From Cyclobacteriaceae bacterium (GTDB taxonomy: Bacteria > Bacteroidota > Bacteroidia > Cytophagales > Cyclobacteriaceae), in the NCBI GenBank assembly GCA_019694875.1, contig JAIBBC010000002.1, positions 992,001-1,056,000 on the forward strand: a stretch of DNA of 64,000 nucleotides, read 5' to 3'. Shown here one piece after another: positions 35,153-45,023 of the stretch. Under the pieces are notes generated by a model. That model saw only the letters and a list, made by a program, of their open reading frames with translations. It was not told the origin of the DNA and ran no database searches. A program made the translations under genes and the position numbers. Every line of letters begins with the position of its first letter. The first letter of the stretch is position 1.

Positions 35153-36547
35153 ATGTATCATACATCCATCAAATTTTTAGCAATTCTGTTTCTTGCTGTC
35201 GTTACCCTTTCTTCCTGTGAAGACGATCCCAAACTCCCCGATAACCAGCTTCAGTTCGAATCCAGCGTAGCCGGAATTTCAAGTGAAGACGAGTCGCTTA
35301 CGCTGAACATGACCTTGTCGCGAGCCGTTTCAGCGGATGTGGTCGTTACACTTTCGGTAAACGGTGGTGCACTGGTTTATGGAACGGATTTCACAACCAC
35401 TCCTGCAGCCGTGGGCAACATGATCACACTAACGATACCGGCTGGTGAAACAACTTCGGCTGTTACGTTAAACAAAGTTGCAGGCGTAGGCTTCAGCGGG
35501 GATGAAACTATCGTGTTTGAAGTAGTGTCGATCGATGGCTCACCGGTTCCGGGTGAGAACTCAAAAATATCGGTGACATTTTCAGAGATTACCGTTACCT
35601 CGGCCGCGATGAATATCCGCGGAGGCGGACCAACATTCCCGAACCGCGTGTTCATTGATTTGAGTGCGAACCGTCAGACCGCTGTAAACCGCACCGATTG
35701 GGATTTCGGGTTTTACACGGAAGCAGGTCAATTCAAAGTCATATTGAATTCAGCGTTAGCCATGTTGGCCAAGCCGTTGGATAAAACAGATCTTACCGCG
35801 GTAACCGCTGCCGACACCGTTGGATGGGGCGCTACGCTCACAACGGATGCTTTTTCGGTAGATAACATCGGGTACATCGATGATCCATCCGGAAACCTGG
35901 GCAATCTTGCCATTGATGATGTTTCAGCAACCGCATCCGAAAACAAAGTTTACATTGTAAATCGCGGGAAGGACGTTGCTGGTAATCAGCGCAGCTGGAA
36001 AAAAATTCGCGTACTTCGTAATGGCGATAATTACACCATCCAATATGCGGACATTGCAGCGACAACATTTCAGACGCTGGAGATCACACGCGACAATTCA
36101 TATGTATTTAATTACGTAAGCCTGGATGCAAACAGCGCGGTTCAACCGGAACCTGAAAAAAGAAAGTGGGACATTGCATATACTACATTCATGAACCAAA
36201 CCAACCTGGGCGAAGGGTTCATTCCGTATATGTTCAACGATTTCATCATCCAGAATCGGGAGGGCGTTCAAACCGTTCAATTGCTTGTGTCGAATGTGGG
36301 TGAATATGCTGACTTTGATGCTGCCGATTTGACCGGTATCACACTCGGTACCGCTCAGAACACGATTGGATCAGGCTGGCGAAACGGCGGCGGACCATCC
36401 TCACCACCCTCGTTGCGTACGGACCGTTTTTACCTGGTCAAAGACGCTGATGGAAACGTTTATAAAGTGAAGTTCACTGCGTTAACAACCGATGGCGAAC
36501 GCGGTCGTCCGGCTATTGAATACGCGCTGGTGAGCGCTGGCTCGTAA
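35153..36547 (+). CDS. hmuY: HmuY-like heme-binding lipoprotein with N-terminal beta domain
   Basis: 464 residues; lipoprotein signal ends TLSSC. Residues ~40-145 look like a Calx-beta-type sandwich (LTLNMTLSRAVSADVVVTLSV, FTTTPAAVG, ITLTIPAGETTSAV). From ~150 on the protein matches the HmuY fold: FIDLSANRQTAVNRTDWDFGF, later KRKWDIAYTTFMN and GSGWRNGGG, with a C-terminal RTDRFYLVKDADGN. HmuY proteins take heme from host or environmental carriers and hand it to the TonB receptor; its heme ligands cannot be named here. Longer than classical HmuY (~210 residues). Confidence 0.85.
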   Translation: MYHTSIKFLAILFLAVVTLSSCEDDPKLPDNQLQFESSVAGISSEDESLTLNMTLSRAVSADVVVTLSVNGGALVYGTDFTTTPAAVGNMITLTIPAGETTSAVTLNKVAGVGFSGDETIVFEVVSIDGSPVPGENSKISVTFSEITVTSAAMNIRGGGPTFPNRVFIDLSANRQTAVNRTDWDFGFYTEAGQFKVILNSALAMLAKPLDKTDLTAVTAADTVGWGATLTTDAFSVDNIGYIDDPSGNLGNLAIDDVSATASENKVYIVNRGKDVAGNQRSWKKIRVLRNGDNYTIQYADIAATTFQTLEITRDNSYVFNYVSLDANSAVQPEPEKRKWDIAYTTFMNQTNLGEGFIPYMFNDFIIQNREGVQTVQLLVSNVGEYADFDAADLTGITLGTAQNTIGSGWRNGGGPSSPPSLRTDRFYLVKDADGNVYKVKFTALTTDGERGRPAIEYALVSAGS

Positions 36548-36557
36548 AGGGCATGTG

Positions 36558-36595
36558 AATCAGGAGGTTAAAGGTTGTTAATCTCCTGATTTTCG
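36558..36595 (+). terminator. Rho-independent terminator of the receptor-hmuY operon
   Basis: AATCAGGAG pairs with CTCCTGATT, extended by TTAA/TTAA toward the loop, followed by a short T-rich run (TTTTCGTT). Confidence 0.75.
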
Positions 36596-36655
36596 TTAGT
36601 TCCCATCGAAGTTATTTTGATTTGTATCTTCGCACGGGCTTTAAATCAAAATTCA

Positions 36656-37135
36656 ATGAAATCGAAAAGTATATTCATCCTGCTTCTTTTTGTCGCAGCA
36701 GCTGTTTGTGTAAACGCGCAGCCTCCAAAAACTCCGGCCACTCCGGGTACAACCTTTGGTGCCACCGTCACTGCAGACAATGCCACTGCTGTTGCTGAAC
36801 TTCCGAACCTGATGGCCGACAAGCAACAGGCTGATGTAAAAGTTACCGGCAAGGTGCTGGATGTTTGTCCGAAGAAAGGTTGCTGGATGACGCTTGAGTT
36901 ACCCGATCAATCTACTGTTTTCGTAAAGTTCAAGGACTACGGATTTTTTGTTCCGCTGGAACTGATCGGGAAAACGGTTGTGCTGGAAGGCCAGGCGAAG
37001 AAGATTGAAACTTCCGTTGCCGAGTTGAAGCACTATGCAGAGGATGCCAAGAAGTCAAAAGAAGAGATTGAAGCGATCACCGAACCTAAAAAAGAAATCC
37101 GCCTGACGGCCAATGGAGTTCTGGTAGTAAAATAA
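36656..37135 (+). CDS. DUF4920 exported protein
   Basis: 159 residues from the ATG at 36656 (signal peptide 1-21, ends CVNAQ). The mature part has TTFGATVTADNATAV and VCPKKGCWMTLEL, the latter with two Cys in a short loop, the mark of DUF4920. A TATCTTCG element lies at 36625. A role in the periplasm is likely, perhaps metal-linked through the Cys pair, but unproven. The stop overlaps the next start (TAATG). Confidence 0.85.
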   Translation: MKSKSIFILLLFVAAAVCVNAQPPKTPATPGTTFGATVTADNATAVAELPNLMADKQQADVKVTGKVLDVCPKKGCWMTLELPDQSTVFVKFKDYGFFVPLELIGKTVVLEGQAKKIETSVAELKHYAEDAKKSKEEIEAITEPKKEIRLTANGVLVVK

Positions 37136-37443
37136 TGAAGAGCATTAGAAATCTTAGAATAATCGGGATACTCGAAGGAGTATCCTTTCTTGTGTTGGGC
37201 GCTGCAATGGTAGTCAAGTACGGCTACGGCATCCCGGAAGCGGTGAAGTACCCCGGCTGGGCGCACGGGTTATTGTTTGTGCTTTACATCATCGCTGTTC
37301 CGCTGGCACAGAAAGCTATGAACTGGAATTTTAAATGGCTCGTGATTGCCTGGGCTGCAAGCGTAATTCCGTTGGGAACATTCTTTCTCGATAAGTATCT
37401 GGTGAAACGCGAAAAGGAGTTGCTTGCCGAACAAACAGCTTAA
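37135..37443 (+). CDS. DUF3817 small membrane protein
   Basis: 102 residues with three hydrophobic helices: ~8-27, ~42-60 and ~67-86. The N-terminus (RIIGILEGVSFLVL) and WAHGLLFVLYI fit DUF3817. Coupled to the preceding DUF4920 gene by one shared base. Function unknown. Confidence 0.85.
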   Translation: MKSIRNLRIIGILEGVSFLVLGAAMVVKYGYGIPEAVKYPGWAHGLLFVLYIIAVPLAQKAMNWNFKWLVIAWAASVIPLGTFFLDKYLVKREKELLAEQTA

Positions 37444-37462
37444 CTGATTTAAAAACCCTATT

Positions 37463-37494
37463 AAAAAGCCACCGTAATGGGTGGCTTTTTTTTT
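37463..37494 (+). terminator. Rho-independent terminator
   Basis: AAAAAGCCACC pairs with GGTGGCTTTTT around GTAATG, followed by nine T in all. It is symmetric enough to serve the convergent minus-strand lipoprotein gene too. Confidence 0.9.
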
Positions 37495-37569
37495 GGACTG
37501 TGGCGGGAGTTACCGGCAAAAAAAAGAGGCCCGAAAGCCTCGTACACACAATGGTATTATTCATTCAAA

Positions 37570-38514
37570 TTACTGAATAGAGATTTTTGCCTTGTTGAAG
37601 ACTCCTTGTGTTATAGTCTTTGTTTTATCCTCGGCCGGACTATAAATTTCACCGGAGAATGTTCCCGATATCGTTCCATGTACCGTGTCGTATTCGGTTA
37701 TTGAGAACTGTTCGATTTGAGAGTGTCCCCAATGCCAGTCCGAGTCCCACGATGATCCTGTCGACTCACTTTCGTTAAAGTTCATTTGTAACTCAATGTT
37801 TTCGGTCGTTGCTGGTGCAACAAGTTGGTAATCTGTCAGGATGATCCAAAGTGACTCATAGGTTCCGTCCTGAAGAATTTTCCGGCCGGTTAGTACAAAC
37901 ATATTGGAAGAGTCGTTATAGATTACCTGTTCGATATACGTAGCACGCCAAACTACACCGTCTAATTTTAGTTGAACCATATTGGCCGGAATGCTGTCAT
38001 AAGGGTTCACCACATTAAAACCAAAACTTACATAACCGTAACTGTCAGGAGATTGGTCTGCTGTAACGCGTAACACTTCAGGTACTACGGGTGTATTACC
38101 TTCTTCCGCTATTGAGAAAGGTATAGGTAAAGGTTGTGTTACAAACTGTGCTTGTTCGCTTCCTCCAAGGGGCGCTGCATAGATAACCTGATTATCCGCA
38201 TCGACAACAAGGAATTCAGTCAACAGGTAATCGCCAACGGTTAGCTGAAGCGACTCACTCACGTACCCATTGCCAAATGAAAACAGGTCAAGTTTCAGAT
38301 GGTCAAAGATCAATGTGTTCCCTCTTTTTACAGACACCACGACTGCGGCAGGCTCGGAGTTGAGGCTATCCAACACACGAGCGCCTGGTCGCTGAGTAAT
38401 TCCGTACCTGAACTGAATAAAACCCTGAAGGTTCTGTGATTCTGCCTCATCCTCGCAGGACGATGCCAAACACAGAATTAATAAGCATAAAGAAAGATAA
38501 TAGATGGCTTTCAT
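37570..38514 (-). CDS. Uncharacterised lipoprotein
   Basis: 314 residues; signal ends CLASSC then an acidic linker (EDEAES). The body is beta-rich, with two or three sandwich-like parts: LTVGDYLLTEFLVVDADNQVIYA near 100 resembles the carbohydrate-binding-like DUF4493/4833 style. No family is recognised. It lies 25 bp downstream of the aconitase gene on the same strand. A surface or periplasmic role is all that can be said. Confidence 0.7.
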   Translation of the reverse strand: MKAIYYLSLCLLILCLASSCEDEAESQNLQGFIQFRYGITQRPGARVLDSLNSEPAAVVVSVKRGNTLIFDHLKLDLFSFGNGYVSESLQLTVGDYLLTEFLVVDADNQVIYAAPLGGSEQAQFVTQPLPIPFSIAEEGNTPVVPEVLRVTADQSPDSYGYVSFGFNVVNPYDSIPANMVQLKLDGVVWRATYIEQVIYNDSSNMFVLTGRKILQDGTYESLWIILTDYQLVAPATTENIELQMNFNESESTGSSWDSDWHWGHSQIEQFSITEYDTVHGTISGTFSGEIYSPAEDKTKTITQGVFNKAKISIQ

Positions 38515-38539
38515 GCAGTCGGTTACTTCAGTTGAGTTA

Positions 38540-41017
38540 TTATTTCTTCTTTTTAGCAGCTTTCTTCACAACCTTCTTCGCTGCTTTTTTAGCCTTCACA
38601 ACTTTCTTCGCTGCTTTCTTAACTACTTTCTTGGAGGCTTTCTTTACGACCTTCTTCGCTGACTTTTTAGTCAACGCTTTCTTGATCTTTTTGGCAACCG
38701 CCTTGATTTTCTTACCCAGCGTCTTCTTAGCCGGAGCCTTCGCTCGCGGTGCAGATGCAAGTTCTTTCGCCATCAGGTTCAATGCTGAACCGGCTTTGAA
38801 CCACTCAATCTGACCCGTGTTGTACGTATGGTTAACTTTTATCGTGTCGCTGGTACCATTTTTATGATGCAGAACAAGCGTTAACTGCTTTTCAGGCGCG
38901 AATGACGTTAGGTCAACAATGTCAATTGTATCATCTTCCTGGAAGCGGTCGTAATCGCCTTCGTTCGCGAAGGTCAACCCGAGCATACCCTGCTTCTTCA
39001 GGTTGGTTTCGTGGATACGTGCGAATGATTTTACCAGGATTACACGGATACCGAGGTGACGTGGCTGCATCGCAGCATGCTCACGTGATGAACCTTCACC
39101 GTAGTTATGGTCACCCACAACAATTGTTGGAATGCCGGCTGCTTTGTAAGCGCGCTGTGTGGCAGGTACCGGACCGTATTCGCCCGTCAGCTGATTCTTA
39201 ACGCTGTCAGTTTTGTCATTAAAGTAATTCAATGCACCCGTCAGCGTGTTATTCGCGATGTTGTCCAGATGTCCGCGGAAGCGTAACCATGGGCCCGCCA
39301 TTGAAATGTGGTCAGTAGTACATTTTCCTTTTGCTTTGATCAACAATTTCATACCGGTCAGGTTTTTGCCGTCCCACGGAGCGAATGGAGCAAGTGCCTG
39401 TAAACGGTTTGAGTCTGGTTTGATCTTCACCACCACCTTGCTGCCGTCTTTGGCAGGAGCGAGGTAGCCGGCATCTTTTACAGCAAATCCTTTTGGCGGA
39501 AGTTCAACACCTTTCGGCTCGTCAAGCTTAACGGCTTGTCCGTCTTCGTTGATGAGGGTGTCCTTCAGCGGGTTGAATGTGAGATCACCTGCGATCGCAA
39601 ATGCCGTTGTGATTTCCGGTGAGGCCACGAACGCGTGCGTGTTCGGGTTACCGTCATTGCGTTTTGCAAAGTTCCGGTTGAAAGATGTAATGATCGAGTT
39701 TGCGCGGTTCGGGTCGTTCGTGTGACGCGACCACTGACCGATACATGGCCCGCAGGCATTCGCCAAAACAACGCCACCCATTTTATCAAACACGCCCAGG
39801 AAGCCGTCACGTTCTACGGTATACCGAACTTGTTCAGAGCCCGGAGTGATCGTGAATTCAGCTTTCGCCTTTAATTTCTTATCAACGGCCTGTTTCGCCA
39901 GCGATGCAGAGCGTGAAATGTCTTCATATGATGAGTTAGTACAGGATCCGATCAAACCAACTTCCAAACGCTGAGGCCAGTTGTTCTTCTTAACCTCATC
40001 TGCAAATTGCGAAATCGGAATTGCACGATCCGGAGTAAACGGTCCGTTTACATGTGGCTCAAGTGTTGAAAGGTCGATCTCAATTACCTGATCGAAATAT
40101 TTTTCAGGATTTGCATACACTTCAGGATCGCCCTGCAAGTGTTCTTTTACTTTGTCAGCCAGATCTGCAACTTCCTTGCGACCGGTTCCGCGCAGGTACT
40201 GCGCCATCTTTTCATCGTAACCAAAGGTTGATGTGGTAGCACCGATCTCGGCACCCATGTTACAGATGGTTCCTTTACCGGTACATGACAATGAATCAGC
40301 ACCCGGTCCGAAGTATTCAACAATAGCACCGGTTCCACCTTTTACGGTGAGGATACCGGCAACTTTCAGGATAACGTCTTTTGAAGAAGTCCAGCCGTTA
40401 AGCTTACCGGTAAGTTTAATACCAATCAGTTTAGGCCACTTCAATTCCCATGGCATCCCCGCCATTACATCCACAGCATCCGCACCACCAACACCAATCG
40501 CAATCATGCCGATACCACCGGCATTTACGGTATGCGAGTCCGTACCGATCATCATTCCGCCCGGGAAGCCATAATTTTCGATTACAACCTGGTGGATGAT
40601 ACCTGCACCCGGTTTCCAGAAACCAATACCGTATTTATTAGAAACGGATTCCAGAAAGCTAAACACTTCGCCACTTGCACTGATAGAATCCGCGAGATCT
40701 TTCTTGGCACCGTCTTTAGCCAGAATAAGGTGATCGCAATGTACGGTTGATGGAACCTGTACCTTCGGCATTCCGGCCGACATGAATTGAAGCAATGCCA
40801 TCTGCGCAGTAGCATCCTGCATCGCTACGCGGTCGGGCGAGAAGTTTACATACGACTTTCCGCGACCGAAATTCTCCATCGCCTGGTCTTTGTGAAGGTG
40901 CGAGTAGAGTATTTTTTCTGATAAGGTGAGGGGCTTGCCAACCACCTTACGGGCTTGTGCGATTTTTGCCGGCAGGTTCTTATACACTGCCTTAATCATG
41001 TCTAAATCAAAGATCAT
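38540..41017 (-). CDS. acn: Aconitate hydratase with a lysine-rich histone-like C-terminal tail
   Basis: 825 residues. Residues 1-754 are a full-length aconitase of the mitochondrial-like type: [21 protein letters not shown], the iron-sulfur Cys residues in [11 protein letters not shown] and [11 protein letters not shown], and GSSREHAA in the swivel domain. It interconverts citrate and isocitrate. Residues 755-825 form an extra tail with 33 Lys in 71 residues and no acidic residue, built from AKKVVKKA-like repeats as in histone H1/Hc1-like proteins. The tail is in the same frame with no stop, so it is part of the protein. It may bind nucleic acid or polyanions, an inference. Confidence 0.95.
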   Translation of the reverse strand: MIFDLDMIKAVYKNLPAKIAQARKVVGKPLTLSEKILYSHLHKDQAMENFGRGKSYVNFSPDRVAMQDATAQMALLQFMSAGMPKVQVPSTVHCDHLILAKDGAKKDLADSISASGEVFSFLESVSNKYGIGFWKPGAGIIHQVVIENYGFPGGMMIGTDSHTVNAGGIGMIAIGVGGADAVDVMAGMPWELKWPKLIGIKLTGKLNGWTSSKDVILKVAGILTVKGGTGAIVEYFGPGADSLSCTGKGTICNMGAEIGATTSTFGYDEKMAQYLRGTGRKEVADLADKVKEHLQGDPEVYANPEKYFDQVIEIDLSTLEPHVNGPFTPDRAIPISQFADEVKKNNWPQRLEVGLIGSCTNSSYEDISRSASLAKQAVDKKLKAKAEFTITPGSEQVRYTVERDGFLGVFDKMGGVVLANACGPCIGQWSRHTNDPNRANSIITSFNRNFAKRNDGNPNTHAFVASPEITTAFAIAGDLTFNPLKDTLINEDGQAVKLDEPKGVELPPKGFAVKDAGYLAPAKDGSKVVVKIKPDSNRLQALAPFAPWDGKNLTGMKLLIKAKGKCTTDHISMAGPWLRFRGHLDNIANNTLTGALNYFNDKTDSVKNQLTGEYGPVPATQRAYKAAGIPTIVVGDHNYGEGSSREHAAMQPRHLGIRVILVKSFARIHETNLKKQGMLGLTFANEGDYDRFQEDDTIDIVDLTSFAPEKQLTLVLHHKNGTSDTIKVNHTYNTGQIEWFKAGSALNLMAKELASAPRAKAPAKKTLGKKIKAVAKKIKKALTKKSAKKVVKKASKKVVKKAAKKVVKAKKAAKKVVKKAAKKKK

Positions 41018-41100
41018 ATGACGGGTTACGTTTTACGGTTCTAAACTTAACAATTTATTTGCTTTTTTGGGAATTCAGGCCGTTTTAAACGATTATAAAT

Positions 41101-41131
41101 AAAAAAGCCCTCTTCATGCAGAGGGCTTTCC
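41101..41131 (-). terminator. Rho-independent terminator of folE
   Basis: On the minus strand AAAGCCCTC pairs with GAGGGCTTT around TGCATGAA and is followed by a T-run (TTTTTT). It separates folE from the aconitase gene. Confidence 0.88.
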
Positions 41132-41161
41132 GTTGGTATAAAACGGGTGAAAATCACCTGA

Positions 41162-41842
41162 TTATTTGGCGTTGACGTAGTTCAGGAACTCGGTCTTCAC
41201 ATTCTGGTCTTTGAATTTTCCAGCGAAGTATGCGGTACCGGTTTTACTGTTGGTGTCGCTTACACCGCGCGATGCCACGCACATGTGATTTGCATCGATC
41301 ACTACCGCAATGTGTTCGGTCTGAAGGATGCGCTCAAGTTCTTTCCCGATCTGAACGGTTAATCTTTCCTGCACCTGCGGACGTTTCGAAAAATACTGAA
41401 CGATACGATTGATTTTTGAAAGACCGATCACCTTACCGGAAGAGAAATACGCTACGTGGGCCTTTCCATAGATTGGCACGAAATGATGCTCGCAGTGTGA
41501 ATAGAATGTGATGTCTTTCTCCACCAGCATCTGATCGTAGTTGTACTTGTTCTCAAACAGCCTGGCATTCGGACGATTCTTCGGATTCAATCCGCTGAAC
41601 ACTTCCTTCACATACATTTTCGCTACGCGATGCGGAGTTCCGCTTAAACTGTCGTCCTGCAAATCGAGACCGAGGATTGTCATGATCTCGCGAAAGTGAA
41701 CTTCAATCTTTTTCACCTTTTCATCATCGGGCATATCGAATGCATCCGGACGAAGCGGGGTTTCAGCCGAGCTTCCGATGTGGTCATCATCCGGATCAGT
41801 ATTAAGCGGCCGGATATTCAACGAAATTTCTTTCGGTTTCAT
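41162..41842 (-). CDS. folE: GTP cyclohydrolase I
   Basis: 226 residues from the ATG at 41842 (an ATG three codons earlier is also possible). The core has the zinc Cys and His residues: SHCEHHFVPIYGKAHVAYF and the later HMCVASRGV, and RPQVQERLTVQIG. It converts GTP to dihydroneopterin triphosphate. The gene start lies inside the 3' end of queD on another frame (overlap ~41 bp), so the exact start is uncertain. Downstream of queD in one operon, fitting shared use of the pterin precursor. Confidence 0.96.
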   Translation of the reverse strand: MKPKEISLNIRPLNTDPDDDHIGSSAETPLRPDAFDMPDDEKVKKIEVHFREIMTILGLDLQDDSLSGTPHRVAKMYVKEVFSGLNPKNRPNARLFENKYNYDQMLVEKDITFYSHCEHHFVPIYGKAHVAYFSSGKVIGLSKINRIVQYFSKRPQVQERLTVQIGKELERILQTEHIAVVIDANHMCVASRGVSDTNSKTGTAYFAGKFKDQNVKTEFLNYVNAK

Positions 41843-42212
41843 ACAGTACAACTTTTAGGTCAAGGGATGGATCTATCTTATCCCGCAAAATGTTCCAGAT
41901 CACCATCACAATGTTTTCGGCAGTGGGATTAAGGTCCTTGAAATATTCTGTATCGAGATTCAAATTTTTGTGGTCGAATTTTTTTACTACGTGATCTTTA
42001 ATCAGGTCGCTCAGAACCTTCATGTCATATACGTAGCCGGTGCTCTTATCGGTTTCTCCCGTGAGGCTTACAATTACTTCATAATTATGGCCGTGGTAAT
42101 TCGGGTAGCTGCACTTGCCAAACACTTCAAGGTTCTTTTCGTCTGTCCAGGCAGCATTAAAAAGCCTGTGGGCAGCGTTGAAATGCTCTTTCCGCGATAC
42201 TTTTACCTTCAT
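41802..42212 (-). CDS. queD: 6-carboxy-tetrahydropterin synthase (QueD-like)
   Basis: 136 residues. PTPS fold with zinc His residues in EHFNAAH and NYHGHNYEV, and the Asp/His relay in KFDHKNLN; C-terminal VLYETERNFVEY binds substrate. It would use the FolE product for queuosine or pterin synthesis. First gene of a two-gene operon with folE; no other queuosine gene is in this window. Confidence 0.92.
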   Translation of the reverse strand: MKVKVSRKEHFNAAHRLFNAAWTDEKNLEVFGKCSYPNYHGHNYEVIVSLTGETDKSTGYVYDMKVLSDLIKDHVVKKFDHKNLNLDTEYFKDLNPTAENIVMVIWNILRDKIDPSLDLKVVLYETERNFVEYPAA

Positions 42213-42273
42213 TCTGTAAAAATAACAGGGATTGGCCGAAAAGGTTCAAAAAGGAGAGTGAAAAGGGAGAAAC

Positions 42274-44961
42274 TTATCGCCTCAGCGACAGGTAGCCGGA
42301 GTATGTTTTACCACTGGTCTCAATCTGGTAGTAGTATGTGCCGGTGGGAAGGTCTTTACCATTGTTATTTTTTCCTTCGAAACGATGCGCATCGTTGTCG
42401 TAATGCGATACCTCAAACACTTTATCGCCCCAACGATTGATAATGGTGACTTTGTTGTCGGACGAAAGTCCTTCAATTCGCAGGTAATCGTTCTTGTCGT
42501 CTTGTAAACCGGGCGAGATAGCATTATAAACAACCAAACCGGGTTCACCGGTAATATCCAGGGAAATAACGGATACCACCGAAACTATCGTGTTGGTAAA
42601 ATCTGTATCCCGAACGCTGAATGTTACATTTTTGTCCAGCGGTTGAACGCCTCGTGCGGCAATGCGGGCCGATGATACATCACCGGTTGCTACGTATGTC
42701 ACCGAACGAAGAATAGTTTCGTATTCTTCCAGCGTTGCCTTTCCGCTGATGGTAAGTTCACCATTTTCAAACTCCCCGGTAACGCCCGCGCTGGGCGTAA
42801 AGCTCAATTCTTCGTTTCCATCTACGAAGTTACTGATCTTAATGGTGGCCTGAACAATCTCGTCATCGTCAGAGTCGGAAATGGTAAGATCGGGATCCAG
42901 CACAACCGGAGTGTTGTAGGCAACGCTCACCAGGCTTTTGGTTACTTGTGTTACAGGGGCCGGGTTTTGATTTTCAAAAAATGCCACGGTTCCGGCCTCA
43001 ATGCCGCCTGAATGACTTTCTCCATAGCCAACAAACAGATCAAGATCACCGTCTTCATCAATGTCGGCCATGTTAAAGAAGCTGTATTTCGATACGAAAT
43101 CGGTAATGGGAGACTCCGCTATTTCACTAAAGGTTCCGTCACCATTGTTATCAAAAATTCTTAGCTCGGTGTGGTAACCCGAAGAAGCCGAACTTTCGCT
43201 AACGATGAGATCAAGGTCTCCATCGTGGTCAATATCAACTGCGGATAACTTGGTGTTATAATCAAAATTTAAGCCTTCAAATGGCTCAGGCGAAGCTGCG
43301 GACGTAAATACCGGGTTTTGACGGTCACCGGTATTGTTGAAAAACTCAATCTCGTACGATGAGAGATTAAATACCAGTGCATCCAGGTCGCCATCCTGAT
43401 CAACATCAATGAACGCCAGCGTGGGCTCGGTAATGCCCGTTAATGTTAACGGAGATGCAGTAGGTACAAACTCGCCATTGTCTTTTTCAAAAAACAAAAC
43501 ACTGTAGCCTGTGGTAACAAACAAATCTTTATCACCATCGTCATCGATGTCAACAAATGTAGGAAGCGTGGTATCGGTTACTTCCAGATCCGTCAGCGGA
43601 TCATCCTGATCCTGCACCAGGAAACCATCGGTATTTTTGTAAACGGTTAGCCGGAAATTATATTTTCCACCGAGTACCGCATCAATGTCACCATCGTCAT
43701 CAATATCTGTGAAGGTAGGTGTAGCCTGCTCGGTAACATCTACTCCGCCAAAAGGCGTAACGTTGAGGCCGTTGCGGAATGCAAAAACAAAATTGCCTGT
43801 GTTTTCCAGGTACCAAATCGGTGCATTATTCTCGGCATGCGCATAGTTATAGCCCGTTCCAACCAGTAAGTCAAGATCACCGTCATTATCGAGATCGGCC
43901 AGATTCGACCATGTATTACCCGATAAATAAGTGCCTTGCAATGGATTGCCCGTGTGTGTGGCAGGATCCCAGGCTCCGTATTGCTGTACAAAGAAGTCTC
44001 CATTGTACAAGAATGTTTGAATGTTCCCGTTTTCAGATCCCGCGATAATATCCAGGTCATCATCACCATCCAAATCAACGAAGGTGAGACTTCGTCTTGA
44101 GCCATAGTTCAGGTCACCGAACACTCCGCTGTTACCCGGAGTAAACGTTCCTGCGCTGTTGTAAAAGACCTGAATCGCTGGTGCATAACTGTACTTGCTG
44201 TCGTACAAATAATTACTTCCTATAACGAGATCAAGGTCAGAGTCATTGTCGATATCGGCAAATGTTGGCAATGCCGGTCCCCGGCTTCCATACGGAGTTG
44301 TTGAACCGTATATGCCATCAAATGGATTAGACGATCCGGTTTGTTCTACGAACTGAGGATTCGAATTTGTGCCTGTGTTCCGGAAGAAGTACGTGTAACC
44401 GCTAACCGTACCGGCAAGCAAATCAAAGTCACCATCGGAATCCACATCGATAAATGCCGGTGATACGATGTTTGATAAGTCAACAAAGTCAAGCGGATTA
44501 TTTTCTTTCTCTTCAACAAGCCTGCGGACAACGTCTTTCCCGCCTACATTTCTGAAAAAATGAATGTTGCCGTACTTATCGCCCACAAAAACATCCAGAT
44601 CACCATCGTGGTCAATATCCACTGTTGCCGGCTTAGGTATTGAGATTCTTGCCGGTGGGGGTAATGGATTTTTAGAATCCTCTTTTGAAAACGGACCTAT
44701 TGAATTCTGCGCTTCCGCGGGAGCAGATGCCATGGCCAATGCGATAGCCGCCCCGATTCCACTCAGGCGCAACTGCGTTTGCAGCGACTTCAAGCGCTCC
44801 CAAAGCCTGTTCAGACGTTGAACAAGTGTATGCTGTTTGCGCTTTGAAAATGTGTAAAAACGGCCGGATTGACGAGCTTTCTCCAAGCGCTTTCTCGCCT
44901 TCAGGTATTTTCCTGAAGCGGACGTGTAAAGCGTTCTTAGCAGGGATGCGTTTTGGCTCAT
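42274..44961 (-). CDS. Secreted FG-GAP/VCBS repeat protein with type IX sorting domain
   Basis: 895 residues from the ATG at 44961; a longer frame to 45087 would overlap the divergent gene. The first ~70 residues are long and very basic, then LRLSGIGAAIALAMASAPAEAQ is the hydrophobic core and cleavage site. Residues ~95-700 hold about a dozen FG-GAP-like repeats, each with a calcium-type motif such as DIDHDGDLDVFVG. The last ~90 residues (FNNRWG-type NRWGDKVFEV, GKDLPTGTYYYQI, YSGYLSLRR) are the gliding-associated CHU_C sorting domain that directs T9SS export. A large surface or secreted protein of unknown ligand. Confidence 0.92.
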   Translation of the reverse strand: MSQNASLLRTLYTSASGKYLKARKRLEKARQSGRFYTFSKRKQHTLVQRLNRLWERLKSLQTQLRLSGIGAAIALAMASAPAEAQNSIGPFSKEDSKNPLPPPARISIPKPATVDIDHDGDLDVFVGDKYGNIHFFRNVGGKDVVRRLVEEKENNPLDFVDLSNIVSPAFIDVDSDGDFDLLAGTVSGYTYFFRNTGTNSNPQFVEQTGSSNPFDGIYGSTTPYGSRGPALPTFADIDNDSDLDLVIGSNYLYDSKYSYAPAIQVFYNSAGTFTPGNSGVFGDLNYGSRRSLTFVDLDGDDDLDIIAGSENGNIQTFLYNGDFFVQQYGAWDPATHTGNPLQGTYLSGNTWSNLADLDNDGDLDLLVGTGYNYAHAENNAPIWYLENTGNFVFAFRNGLNVTPFGGVDVTEQATPTFTDIDDDGDIDAVLGGKYNFRLTVYKNTDGFLVQDQDDPLTDLEVTDTTLPTFVDIDDDGDKDLFVTTGYSVLFFEKDNGEFVPTASPLTLTGITEPTLAFIDVDQDGDLDALVFNLSSYEIEFFNNTGDRQNPVFTSAASPEPFEGLNFDYNTKLSAVDIDHDGDLDLIVSESSASSGYHTELRIFDNNGDGTFSEIAESPITDFVSKYSFFNMADIDEDGDLDLFVGYGESHSGGIEAGTVAFFENQNPAPVTQVTKSLVSVAYNTPVVLDPDLTISDSDDDEIVQATIKISNFVDGNEELSFTPSAGVTGEFENGELTISGKATLEEYETILRSVTYVATGDVSSARIAARGVQPLDKNVTFSVRDTDFTNTIVSVVSVISLDITGEPGLVVYNAISPGLQDDKNDYLRIEGLSSDNKVTIINRWGDKVFEVSHYDNDAHRFEGKNNNGKDLPTGTYYYQIETSGKTYSGYLSLRR

Positions 44962-45023
44962 CGGTATCGGGGTATATAAATGTAGATTAAATGCGTATTT
45001 TTTCCAAGTCGTAAAAGTTCTGC

